The notes below the pieces were generated by a model. That model worked only from the letters and a program-made list of their open reading frames with translations. It was not told the origin of the DNA and did not search any database. A program made the position numbers and the translations under genes. Of a DNA stretch of 34,911 nt, positions 1 to 8,387 are shown one piece after another. How positions within the stretch are numbered: the stretch's first letter is position 1; the number at the start of each line of letters is the position of its first letter. Source of the stretch: Hyphomicrobiales bacterium (GTDB taxonomy: Bacteria; Pseudomonadota; Alphaproteobacteria; Rhizobiales; Aestuariivirgaceae); assembly GCA_027051195.1 (NCBI GenBank), contig JALUAB010000225.1:1-34911 (forward strand). Reading direction: 5' to 3'.

Positions 1-1
1 A

Positions 2-70
2 AATCTCGATAATCCATTGCTGATTGCCGATTTTGCGCCAGACTGGCGCCGCGCAATTTATGGGTCCTGA
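2..70 (+). CDS. C-terminal fragment of an unidentified protein truncated by the left window edge (reads NLDNPLLIADFAPDWRRAIYGS*)
   Basis: Open reading frame from the window edge to TGA at 68-70; no family recognised. Confidence 0.35.
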   Translation, partial: NLDNPLLIADFAPDWRRAIYGS

Positions 71-101
71 GCCTAGGGGCTGAACCAATCAGGGTTTCTG
101 G

Positions 102-154
102 CCGGAAGCAGTTTTCATCTGCTTCCGGAGCCCTTCGGGGGGATTTGCAATCCC
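102..154. repeat. Two adjacent REP-like hairpins: CCGGAAGCAG-TTTTCAT-CTGCTTCCGG (102-128) and GGGATT-TGC-AATCCC (140-154)
   Basis: Perfect inverted repeats read directly; GGATTTGCAATCC-type cores resemble REP elements linked to RAYT transposases. Confidence 0.55.
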
Positions 155-250
155 GCCCATCGCCCGCTGAAAAAGACCAAAACGAAACCTGTGAAGAGCC
201 TGCCCTCAGACATACAGGCAGAACTCCTTCCACAGACTATCCTCTTCCGT

Positions 251-401
251 GTCATCCCCGGCCTTGTGCCGGGGATCCATTACTCAAAACGGGCAACATG
301 CATTTGCGTGGAAGGATTTCGGAGTGCCTACGCAACACCAGGCCAAGGAACAAGCACTTCGCCTATTGCACATGGATGCCCGGGACAAGCCCGGGCATGA
401 C
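251..401. repeat. Inverted pair of alphaproteobacterial palindromic repeats (GTCATCCCCGGC..GCCGGGGATCCAT / ATGGATGCCCGGG..CCCGGGCATGAC), about 150 bp BIME/MITE-like unit
   Basis: Perfect stems at 254-276 (9 bp) and 376-398 (9 bp) in inverted orientation, with GTCAT/ATGAC at the outer ends. Confidence 0.65.
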
Positions 402-454
402 GAATGGATGAATACATCATGCCCGAAGCACACATCCGCCTCCGGGGCCGTTCC

Positions 455-474
455 GGCGGGATTTTCATCCCGCC
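455..474 (-). terminator. Hairpin GGCGGGAT-GAAA-ATCCCGCC just 3' of the cupredoxin gene; possible terminator or REP copy
   Basis: Perfect 8-bp stem with GAAA tetraloop on the minus strand, starting 8 nt past the stop codon; no U-tract. Confidence 0.45.
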
Positions 475-481
475 TTCCCGC

Positions 482-949
482 TCACGGCGCCTTCAGATCT
501 ACAATCACCCTGCCGACCATTCCTTCCGCCTTCCAATGCGGGCCACAAAGGTAGGAATACTCGCCCGGCGGACCGTCGAACTTCATCTCCACCATCTCTT
601 CCGGATCAGGGAAGATGCGCTCGGATTCCTCCTTGCCCGTATCCCGGAACCACACCGAGTGCGACGTGCGCTTGTCCACGTTCACCCAGCGCACGGTGGT
701 GCCGGGCTTCACCCGCACCTGCGGTGGGCAGAAGGTGTACTTGAACATCTTCACCACCACGATGCCCTTTTTCTTCAGGCTGCCGGAAGGGTGACCGTAA
801 ATCTTTTGATAGCGCTTTTCCGCCTCTTCGCAGATCTTCTGCTTTTCCGGCGTCATCTTCGGCGGCTCAGGCGCTTTTTCCTGCGCAGCGGCGCCACCTG
901 CGAGCATGACGACCAGCACCATGCCAAGCAGGCCAGTCAGGGGCTTCAT
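482..949 (-). CDS. Periplasmic cupredoxin (plastocyanin/pseudoazurin-like type 1 copper protein)
   Basis: Signal peptide MKPLTGLLGMVLVVMLAGGAAAQ; type 1 Cu ligand pattern TSHSVWF...YLCGPHWKAEGM; SD-like ggagggag before ATG at 949. Confidence 0.85.
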   Translation of the reverse strand: MKPLTGLLGMVLVVMLAGGAAAQEKAPEPPKMTPEKQKICEEAEKRYQKIYGHPSGSLKKKGIVVVKMFKYTFCPPQVRVKPGTTVRWVNVDKRTSHSVWFRDTGKEESERIFPDPEEMVEMKFDGPPGEYSYLCGPHWKAEGMVGRVIVDLKAP

Positions 950-1061
950 GGCTCCCTCCCTGTCTTGCATGGCCACCGCCTCGTTCCCGCTTCCTGCATA
1001 GCAAAAGAGCGGCGGCACCGCCATGCCGCCGCTCCCTGTTCCTTGCCACGGTGCAACCGCC

Positions 1062-2690
1062 TCAGGTCACGTGATTGGCGCGGTTGGACACGTTGAACTT
1101 GCCCGTCGGCGTGTAGAAGCCCTTGATGCGCTTCTTCTCCTTCAGCGTCTTGGCGTCATAGACCACGATCTCGCCGTTGGGCTTCTTCGGGTCGGAGCGG
1201 TTCCACACCGAAACCCAGAACTCCGAACCATCGGCGTTGAACTCGATGTGCACCGCCGCGTAGCCCGGCGTTTCGGTCACGACGATGGGGCCGATGAGCT
1301 TGCGCGTCTTCTTCTCCAGCGCGTAGATGGTCTGACGCACCTCCTCATCCGGCGATTTCGTCTGATCCGCCAGCACATAGGGCGAGTTCGGGTGCGTGCG
1401 GATGAACACGCCGGGACCATCCAGCGTCACGTCATAACACACCTTCCAGGCCTGATCCGGATGCCCCTTGGGATCGTTGCCCCACGTGGTGATCTTGCCC
1501 TCGCCCAGATACACCGTGCCGCCCACGGGCCCGCATTTCGGATCGACCCAGTTGGCTCCCGGGCCGGGGTGTGGCTTGCGGCCCACGTCGATGATGGCCT
1601 CCAGCTTCCAGTCCTCGGTGTCCACCACCACCATCTGGTTGGATGCGTTCGCCGCGATCTGGAAATAACGGCCGGTGGGATCGAAGAACCCGTCGTGCAG
1701 GAACCTGGAGGTCTGCATCTGCACGATTTTCAGGTTCTTCAGGTCGGTATAGTCCACCTGCCACATCTGCCCCAGCTCCTTCGCCGAAATGAGGAAGGAG
1801 GGTTGCAGCGGCGTGGTATAGACCGCGGCCACGCGCGATTCCTCGACGTAATTGCCGTTGATGTCGTAGCCGCGGGTGGATACCACGCGCAGCGGCTCCA
1901 TGGTCACGGCATCCACGATCACGAAGTGCGGCGGCCAGTAGCCACCACCCACCACGTATTTGCCGTCTCCGGAAACGGCCACGTCGCGGGCGTCATAGGC
2001 GATCTTGGTTTCCGCCACCACCATCTTGTCCGGCGTCTGCCACAGGTCGATCTTGGTCAGCTTGCCGTCGCGCCCCATGGTGTACCAGAAGCGCCCCGGA
2101 TGCTTGCTCTGCTTGATGTGGTGCTTCTCGGCCGATTTCAGCACGTGCACGGCGTACCCCGTGTTCAGGTGCGCCACGATCTCGTGCTTGTCGCCGTCCA
2201 CCACCGCCACCTTGCCCACGTCACGCTCGATGACCAGGAAGAAGTTCTTCCAGTTGCGCCCGTGCAGCGGCTTGTCCGGATAGTCCTCCGGCTTCACGTA
2301 AACCTTGGTGGCCTTCTTCATCATAGCCAGAGACATCTCCGGCGGTTTCGGCGGCGGCAGCTGGATGTATTTCGCCAGCAGCAGGATATCCTCCTTGCTG
2401 AAAATATCGCTGAACGGGTTCATGCCGCCGTCCGTGCCCTCGGTGATGATGCGGACGAGCTTTTTCGTCCCCAGCTTTTTCGTATTCTTCGGCTCCAGGT
2501 TCTTGCCCGTCGCGCCTTTGCGCAACACGCCGTGGCAACCCGCGCAACGGTCGAAATAGAGCTGCTTGGCCCGGTTGAACTCCTGCTCCGAAAGCTTGAT
2601 CTCCTCCGCCGCTCCGGAGGTTGCACCGCCCGTCAAGACCATAATGCCCACGGCGATGGCCAGAAGCGATACTTGCGCGCGTCCTTTCAT
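1062..2690 (-). CDS. nirS: Cytochrome cd1 nitrite reductase, NirS-like, divergent C-terminus
   Basis: Signal peptide; heme c site CAGCHGVLRKGATGK; d1-domain motifs TGYAVH, FLHDG, KPHPGPGANWVDP, TPTGKFNV match NirS. Confidence 0.85.
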   Translation of the reverse strand: MKGRAQVSLLAIAVGIMVLTGGATSGAAEEIKLSEQEFNRAKQLYFDRCAGCHGVLRKGATGKNLEPKNTKKLGTKKLVRIITEGTDGGMNPFSDIFSKEDILLLAKYIQLPPPKPPEMSLAMMKKATKVYVKPEDYPDKPLHGRNWKNFFLVIERDVGKVAVVDGDKHEIVAHLNTGYAVHVLKSAEKHHIKQSKHPGRFWYTMGRDGKLTKIDLWQTPDKMVVAETKIAYDARDVAVSGDGKYVVGGGYWPPHFVIVDAVTMEPLRVVSTRGYDINGNYVEESRVAAVYTTPLQPSFLISAKELGQMWQVDYTDLKNLKIVQMQTSRFLHDGFFDPTGRYFQIAANASNQMVVVDTEDWKLEAIIDVGRKPHPGPGANWVDPKCGPVGGTVYLGEGKITTWGNDPKGHPDQAWKVCYDVTLDGPGVFIRTHPNSPYVLADQTKSPDEEVRQTIYALEKKTRKLIGPIVVTETPGYAAVHIEFNADGSEFWVSVWNRSDPKKPNGEIVVYDAKTLKEKKRIKGFYTPTGKFNVSNRANHVT

Positions 2691-2758
2691 GGCACCCTCG
2701 TCCCTCTCTGGCGTTCCACTTAGCGGACAAAGAATGCAGGATGTGGAAGTGTGCGGCT

Positions 2759-2772
2759 TTGACCCCCGTCAA
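2759..2772 (-). promoter_or_regulatory. FNR/DNR/NNR-type operator TTGAC-CCCC-GTCAA upstream of nirS-like gene
   Basis: Perfect 5+4+5 palindrome; centre about 75 bp upstream of the start codon; CATTCT -10-like hexamer suitably placed for a class II site. Confidence 0.65.
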
Positions 2773-2885
2773 GCGTACGTTGCATAAGGCAGAACGCGGC
2801 CGGTCGCCCCATTGACAAGCTCGCCGCGGCAATGCATCCAGACGGCGGTTTCGCGCCCATTCCAGTAACGGAGGCCACCACCGGA

Positions 2886-3335
2886 ATGACCTTCGATCGT
2901 CCGCTGGCCACACGCCAGCCCGCCAACGGCGCGGAAGATACCCGCCATTACGACCGCATCTACGTGCGCGACCTGGTGCTGGACGCACGCATCGGCATTC
3001 ATGCGCCGGAGAAAGGTCGCCGCCAGCGCGTGCGCGTGGACGTGGCGGCGGACATCCTGCCCGCCGACCGCGCCGAGGACATCGGCCGCACGCTCTGTTA
3101 CGATTACATCATCGAGGGCATCCGCGACATCGTGAACGGCGGCCACATCAACCTGGCCGAGACGCTGGCCGAGCGAATCGCCGCCCACCTGCTGGCACAC
3201 CCGCTGGCCATGCGCGCGGAGGTGCGGGTGGAAAAGCTCGATCGCATCCCCGGCGCGCGTCTGGGCGTGCACATCGTGCGCGAAAAACCGGCGCACCCCG
3301 CCGCCGAGGTCATCTCCTTCGAGCCTGAGAGCTGA
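2886..3335 (+). CDS. folB: Dihydroneopterin aldolase FolB-like
   Basis: RIYVRDLVLDARIGIHAPEKGRRQRVRVDV ... NLAETLAERIAAHLL; upstream in-frame start at 2832 possible. Confidence 0.8.
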   Translation: MTFDRPLATRQPANGAEDTRHYDRIYVRDLVLDARIGIHAPEKGRRQRVRVDVAADILPADRAEDIGRTLCYDYIIEGIRDIVNGGHINLAETLAERIAAHLLAHPLAMRAEVRVEKLDRIPGARLGVHIVREKPAHPAAEVISFEPES

Positions 3336-3407
3336 AGCACGCCGCCCTCTTGGCTTACCGCCAAAGCCGGCATCGCCATGCGAGCGCCCGCCGCGCCTGC
3401 GGCCCGC

Positions 3408-3872
3408 CTACTTCCGCCCGACCTCCACCCGATAGCTGGCGTGGCAACCCACGCAATTGAGCATCAGTCCGGAGAGCATCTTCAGCGAGTCCTTCGCGTC
3501 CTTGCCGCTCCCGATCTCTCTTGCCAGCGTGCGAAAGGCCGCGTGCGTGTCGAATCCCAGCCTCTTCAGCTCCACCGGCAAATCGCGCAGCAACGAGGCG
3601 GGTATCTGGTTCATGTCCACCTTGCCGGCGGCTCTTGCCTCTTCCGCGGCGCTTTTCATGTCGCCACGCGCCAGTGCTTCCGTGATGCCTTGCACGCTTT
3701 CCAGCCAGGCGCGCATTTCAGCCAGCAGAAAGGCGCGGTCGGAGGCGGAAAGCAAGACCACGGTGCGCCCGTCTTCTCCCTGCACCGTATTGCCGCGAAT
3801 CACGAGGAACCACGCCATCGCCCCCAGCGCCAGCAGCAACAGGAGCACCAACACGCCACAGAGCTTTTTCAT
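3408..3872 (-). CDS. Membrane-anchored cytochrome c'-like monoheme protein
   Basis: N-terminal hydrophobic anchor, helical body, C-terminal heme motif NCVGCHASYR. Confidence 0.7.
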   Translation of the reverse strand: MKKLCGVLVLLLLLALGAMAWFLVIRGNTVQGEDGRTVVLLSASDRAFLLAEMRAWLESVQGITEALARGDMKSAAEEARAAGKVDMNQIPASLLRDLPVELKRLGFDTHAAFRTLAREIGSGKDAKDSLKMLSGLMLNCVGCHASYRVEVGRK

Positions 3873-3964
3873 CGCGTCATCCCTGTTTCAGCCGAACGCA
3901 CCCGGCGCCGCCCTCTCCGCAATGTCGCATGCCACGCCACGCAGCCTGTCCCGCTGCAAGCCCC

Positions 3965-5389
3965 TCATGAAACGACACCACGCAGGGCGGACGTGGCCCG
4001 GGCCGCCAGCTTGTGATTGCGCACGAATGTCAGGAAGGCATCCACCCACGGCGATTGCCGCGTGTGCCGGAGATGCGCGAATCCGGCAATCGCATTATGC
4101 AGCACGATGCCATCGCGCCCGCCATTTATTCCGTGGCCCCGCCGCACGTCCCAGGCGAAGGCCAGCCTCTCGCACGGACAATTCTCCAGCGCCGCGTAAT
4201 GAAATTCGTGCGCGCGAATCACCTCGCCCGCCCTGGCCGCCGGCGACCACGGCGCCGCTCCGCTGGCCGCCAGATGCACGATGCCCCGTCCCTGCGGCTG
4301 CTTGTGCATCACCGCCTCGCCCGGCAGAACACCGCACATCTCCGCCGCCTCCTCATCCCAGCGTATGCGCTCGGCCAGATACATCAGCCCGCCGCATTCC
4401 GCATAGGTGGGCAAACCGGCGCGGATGGCCGCCGCCACTGCCCGCCGCATGGCGGCATTGGCCTCCAGCTCCTTCATGTGCGTTTCCGGAAAGCCGCCGG
4501 GCAGGAACAGCGCATCGATGTTCTCCGGCAACGCGGCATCATGCAGCGGGCTGAAGAACGCCAGTTCCGCGCCCGCCTCCTCCATGCGCTCCAGATCGTC
4601 CGCATAGGTGAAGCAGAAGGCGGCGTCCCGCGCCACCGCCACGCGCAAGCCCGCCCCCGCCGGCACCGGTGTTTCCGGCGCCGGCGCATCCAGTGGCGCC
4701 GCTCTCCGCGCAATCTCCTCGATCCGCGCCATGTCCACCTGTTCCGCCACCGTGGCGCCGATGGCGGAAAGCCACGTCTCCCGCGCTGCCACATCCCCGG
4801 GTGTGGTCAGCCCCAGGTGCCGTTCCTCCAGCACGAGATCGCTGTTACGCCGCACCGCGCCCAGCACCGGAATGTCCGTGTAGCGTTCCACCGCCGCGCG
4901 CAGTTTCGCCTCGTGCCGCGGCCCCGCCACCCGGTTCAGGATCACCCCGGCGATGCGCACATCCTTGTCAAACGCCTGATATCCCTGCAGCAGCGGCGCG
5001 ATGCCGCGCGTGATTCCCTCCGTGTCTATCACCAGCACCACCGGCGCCCGCAGAAGCCTCGCCAGCGCCGCGTTGGAATCGGAACCATCCAGCGACAGTC
5101 CGTCGTGCAGCCCCTTGTTGGCCTCGACGATGGAAATGTCCGCCCCCTCCGCCCGACGGGTGAACAGCGCGGTGATCTCGTCCGCCCTCTGCGTATTGAA
5201 GTCCAGATTGTAACTGGCCCGCCCGCTGGCGAGTTTGTGCCACAGCGGGTCGATGTAATCCGGCCCTTTCTTGAACATGTGCACCCGCTTGCCGCGTTCG
5301 CCAAGCGCCCGTGCCAGCCCCACGGAAACCGTGGTCTTGCCGGAGGACTTGTGCGCGGCGGCAATGAAAATGCGCGGCAGGTGGAGCAT
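3965..5389 (-). CDS. dsrN: DsrN, cobyrinic acid a,c-diamide synthase (CobB/CbiA) family, siroheme amidase
   Basis: AAHKSSGKTTVSVGLARAL P-loop, class I GATase triad region PTYAECGGLMYLAE; FHYAALENCP; locus context. Confidence 0.88.
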   Translation of the reverse strand: MLHLPRIFIAAAHKSSGKTTVSVGLARALGERGKRVHMFKKGPDYIDPLWHKLASGRASYNLDFNTQRADEITALFTRRAEGADISIVEANKGLHDGLSLDGSDSNAALARLLRAPVVLVIDTEGITRGIAPLLQGYQAFDKDVRIAGVILNRVAGPRHEAKLRAAVERYTDIPVLGAVRRNSDLVLEERHLGLTTPGDVAARETWLSAIGATVAEQVDMARIEEIARRAAPLDAPAPETPVPAGAGLRVAVARDAAFCFTYADDLERMEEAGAELAFFSPLHDAALPENIDALFLPGGFPETHMKELEANAAMRRAVAAAIRAGLPTYAECGGLMYLAERIRWDEEAAEMCGVLPGEAVMHKQPQGRGIVHLAASGAAPWSPAARAGEVIRAHEFHYAALENCPCERLAFAWDVRRGHGINGGRDGIVLHNAIAGFAHLRHTRQSPWVDAFLTFVRNHKLAARATSALRGVVS

Positions 5390-5422
5390 TCGATCCTCAT
5401 CAATATGATTGTGACGCGAATC

Positions 5423-6061
5423 CTACCAGTCCAGCGCCGCACTTTCCATGCGCTCGAGTTGCGGCTTCACGCGTTCGATGGCCTTCTCGATGAGTCGCCG
5501 ATGCTCTTCCGGCAAGTCGAGCGACAGCGCCTCCCGATGCCCTTTCGGCGACATCTTCAGCAGCGTCTTGGCCACAATGTCGATGCGCTTGTCCTCGTCG
5601 TAATGCGCATACTTCCGCAGGAACGATTCCAGATAATGCTCCACGAACACCACGTCCACCACGTTTTCCAGCGCCTGACTCAGCCGGTCTTTCTTCAGCT
5701 GCTCCTTGCGCACCAGCTTCTGCACCTCGGCGATCTCCTCGTCCGAATAGCCATGCCGGCGCATGATCTCGCCCAGCAGCCTCGCATGATGCTCGCGGCA
5801 TGCCTTGCGCCACTGATTGTAGCCCTTGCGGCCTTCGGGAAAATCCGAGCGCGGAATGTCGAAGCGCCGGACATGCTGTCCATAGGCGGCGATTTTCAGC
5901 GTTTCGGGCGCATTCCGATACATCTTTTCCAGCCGCTCGAGCATGCGCCGGGAATAAACCACCTCGAACGGCAGTTCCTCGCCATTCAGCACCTCGCGCC
6001 GCGGGTCTTCCGCGTTCGCAGCGTCGATCTCGGCGAAGACCTTTTCCAACCGCTCGCACAT
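5423..6061 (-). CDS. DUF4202-family-like protein of unknown function
   Basis: AIDAANAEDPRRE...LERLEKMYRNAPETLKIAAYGQHVRRFDIPRSDFPEGRKGYNQWRK...VQKLVRKEQLKKD...VFVEHYL pattern; SD-like ggaaagg before ATG at 6061. Confidence 0.75.
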   Translation of the reverse strand: MCERLEKVFAEIDAANAEDPRREVLNGEELPFEVVYSRRMLERLEKMYRNAPETLKIAAYGQHVRRFDIPRSDFPEGRKGYNQWRKACREHHARLLGEIMRRHGYSDEEIAEVQKLVRKEQLKKDRLSQALENVVDVVFVEHYLESFLRKYAHYDEDKRIDIVAKTLLKMSPKGHREALSLDLPEEHRRLIEKAIERVKPQLERMESAALDW

Positions 6062-6099
6062 GGTCCTTTCCCTCACTTCACACGCACAGATCTTACGGC

Positions 6100-6178
6100 G
6101 TCATGCCGGCGAAAGCCGCATCTCGTGCAGCATACTCATGCGCGAGCGGCACGAGACTCCGGCTTGTGCCAGGGTGAC
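6100..6178. repeat. Imperfect palindromic alphaproteobacterial repeat (GTCATGCCGGCGAAAGCCGCATCTCGTGC ... GCACGAGACTCCGGCTTGTGCCAGGGTGAC)
   Basis: Long imperfect inverted repeat with GTCAT/GTGAC outer ends in the dsrP/DUF4202 intergenic region. Confidence 0.6.
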
Positions 6179-6282
6179 GCAACTGGCTCGACATGCGTTT
6201 GCCTTTGCCACCATTCATGTTCCCCCCGCGAGTATATGTGGGCACTGCCTATGCCGCCACCAGCCCGCTGCCATGATGCAGA

Positions 6283-6312
6283 AAGGCCCGCCCCCGTCGG
6301 GTGGCGAGCCTT
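6283..6312 (-). terminator. Putative terminator of the dsrA-P transcript
   Basis: AAGGCTCGCC...GGCGGGCCTTT stem (one G-U) 29 nt past the dsrP stop on the minus strand, with a short T-rich run. Confidence 0.5.
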
Positions 6313-6340
6313 CCAGCTATTGCGTTCTGGCGCTGCCAGC

Positions 6341-7585
6341 TCAGGCGGCCTTCTTCAGCTCCTCCACCTTCCCGCCGGCCAGGTGCGGATCCACTTCCGC
6401 ATCCGCCAGAGATACGGGCAGGATACGCAGCACCTTCGCCGCCAGCAGGGTTATGGCCACCCCCATCGCCACGCCGCCGATACCCAGCAGAATCTCCGGC
6501 ATAGTCGGCGCATAATTGGCCACCACGCCGTCGAGGAAGCTGCTCTTCACCTCCTTGCCCGGGAACAGCACCAGCGGATACGACTGGCCGCCGATGATGA
6601 CAAAATACATCAGCGAGATACCGCCAATGATGGTGAGAATGGAGGCGAAGATCACTGGCTTCATGCTGGTGCGGGCGGATCCGGAAAACACCATCAGCAT
6701 CGGCAGGATGGTGCCCACGCCGATGAAGCCCAGCCAGTAGAGCCAGCTGTAGACGTTGCCGGAGAAGAAAAGGTACTGGACCACCGGGCGATGTTCGGCC
6801 GCATACAGATCGGTGAGCCACCACACCACGGTGAAATAGGCCGCCGCCGCCAGGAACACGCCCAGCAGCCGCCCCATACGGTTCACCAGACCGACGCCGA
6901 CAGGCCGCTCGTCTCCGCGCATCAGCGCCGTCATCAACAGAATGAAGATGGCCAGTCCGAAGGAGAACGACAGCGCGATGAACATTGGCGCGAACACGGC
7001 CAGGTCATAGGCCTGCCGCGCCACCAGCCAGCCGAAGATGGAGCCGGTGCCCGTGGTGAGGATGAGACGCCAGACGAAAGCCAGCGTGCCCGCCGTCCTG
7101 TAGAACCGGCGCACGCGGAAGTCCTGGCTCATCTGCGTGTAGAGATACAGCAGCACCACGGCGAAGAAGCCGTTGTATAGATAGATGTTCCACGCGAAGA
7201 TGGAGTGGAAGTTGTATTCCGTCATGGCCACGATCAGCCGGTCGGGCCGCCCCAGGTCCAGCACCAGGATGACCAGACCGCCGGCCAGCGCCGCCGCCGC
7301 CATCACCGCCGAGAGCCGGCCCAGCGGCTTGTAGGCCGTGCGCCCGAACACGGTACCGATGGAGGCGACGTTCAGGATGCCGGAAGCGGCCACGATGAGG
7401 AACACGGCGAACACGTGCGGCATGCCCCACACGATCTGGTTGGTCATGCCGGTGACCACATGGCCGTGATGCTCCATGTAGTAGGCGGCCGCCAGCCCGA
7501 TGAGCATCAGCGCGCCCATGGAGAGCAGCGCCGTGTAGTAGCCCACCCTGGACTGCAGATATTCGTAGTGGAAGTGCTTCTTCAT
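6341..7585 (-). CDS. dsrP: DsrP, NrfD/PsrC-like integral membrane quinone-interacting protein
   Basis: Multi-TM protein; order dsrJ-O-P. Confidence 0.92.
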   Translation of the reverse strand: MKKHFHYEYLQSRVGYYTALLSMGALMLIGLAAAYYMEHHGHVVTGMTNQIVWGMPHVFAVFLIVAASGILNVASIGTVFGRTAYKPLGRLSAVMAAAALAGGLVILVLDLGRPDRLIVAMTEYNFHSIFAWNIYLYNGFFAVVLLYLYTQMSQDFRVRRFYRTAGTLAFVWRLILTTGTGSIFGWLVARQAYDLAVFAPMFIALSFSFGLAIFILLMTALMRGDERPVGVGLVNRMGRLLGVFLAAAAYFTVVWWLTDLYAAEHRPVVQYLFFSGNVYSWLYWLGFIGVGTILPMLMVFSGSARTSMKPVIFASILTIIGGISLMYFVIIGGQSYPLVLFPGKEVKSSFLDGVVANYAPTMPEILLGIGGVAMGVAITLLAAKVLRILPVSLADAEVDPHLAGGKVEELKKAA

Positions 7586-7601
7586 GGCGTCCACCCTCCA
7601 C

Positions 7602-8387
7602 TCACGGCAGCCGCGTGTAGCGAATGCCATTGTCCGTGCCGAGGTCGGCGCGGATCTGGTAACTGCGGATTTCCTTCAGCCGCTTGCGCAGCTCGGAGTT
7701 CGGGTCGTTCATGTCGCCGAACAGCATCGCGCCTTCCGGGCAGGCCTCGGCGCAGGCCGGGATGCGCCCCACGTCGATACGGTGCGCGCAGAAATCGCAT
7801 GATGTCACGCAGCCCTTGCCCATCGGCGCATGAAACCGCTTCTTCTCTTCCGGAATGTCCTCGTGCACAAAGGAACGCGCCTTGTAGGGACAGGCCATCA
7901 TGCAATAGCGGCAGCCGATGCAGGTGTGCATGTTCACCCGCACGATGCCGTCCTCGCGGCGCATGGAGGCACCGGTGGGACACACGTCCACGCACGGCGG
8001 GTTGGCACAGTGCTGGCACATCACCGGCAGCGACGCCATGAAGCCGGTGAGCGGATCCTTCACATCCACCTTGCGGATCCACTGCACGTCCGTCTCCGAT
8101 CCCGGCTCCGCCTCCCAGCCGTTTTCCTTCTTGCACGCTTCCACGCACTTGTCACAGCCGCTGGTGCATTTGGAGGTGTCGATGAGCATGCCCCAGCGCT
8201 TTTTCGGATCGAGCGGCTCCCCGGGCTTCTTGGCCTGCGCCTCACCGCCCATGCTGTAGAGCATCATGCCGCCGCCCAGCGAAACGACGCTGGCTGCCGC
8301 GATATTGCGCAGGAATTCGCGCCGCGCCTCGTCGATCTCATCGCGCCGCGCCTGCTCGTGCCTGTCCCTGGCGCCCTGATCGCTCAT
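7602..8387 (-). CDS. dsrO: DsrO, periplasmic Tat-exported 4Fe-4S ferredoxin-like subunit
   Basis: ARREFLRNIAAASVVSLGGG Tat-like signal; multiple CxxCxxC(x)nCP clusters. Confidence 0.92.
   Translation of the reverse strand: MSDQGARDRHEQARRDEIDEARREFLRNIAAASVVSLGGGMMLYSMGGEAQAKKPGEPLDPKKRWGMLIDTSKCTSGCDKCVEACKKENGWEAEPGSETDVQWIRKVDVKDPLTGFMASLPVMCQHCANPPCVDVCPTGASMRREDGIVRVNMHTCIGCRYCMMACPYKARSFVHEDIPEEKKRFHAPMGKGCVTSCDFCAHRIDVGRIPACAEACPEGAMLFGDMNDPNSELRKRLKEIRSYQIRADLGTDNGIRYTRLP

Noticed and set aside
1023-2723. 566-aa plus-strand ORF
   Set aside because: Exactly antisense to the NirS-like gene, which has clear functional motifs.
4013-7180. 1055-aa plus-strand ORF
   Set aside because: Antisense to dsrN, the DUF4202-like gene and dsrP; composition of a shadow frame, no domain recognised.
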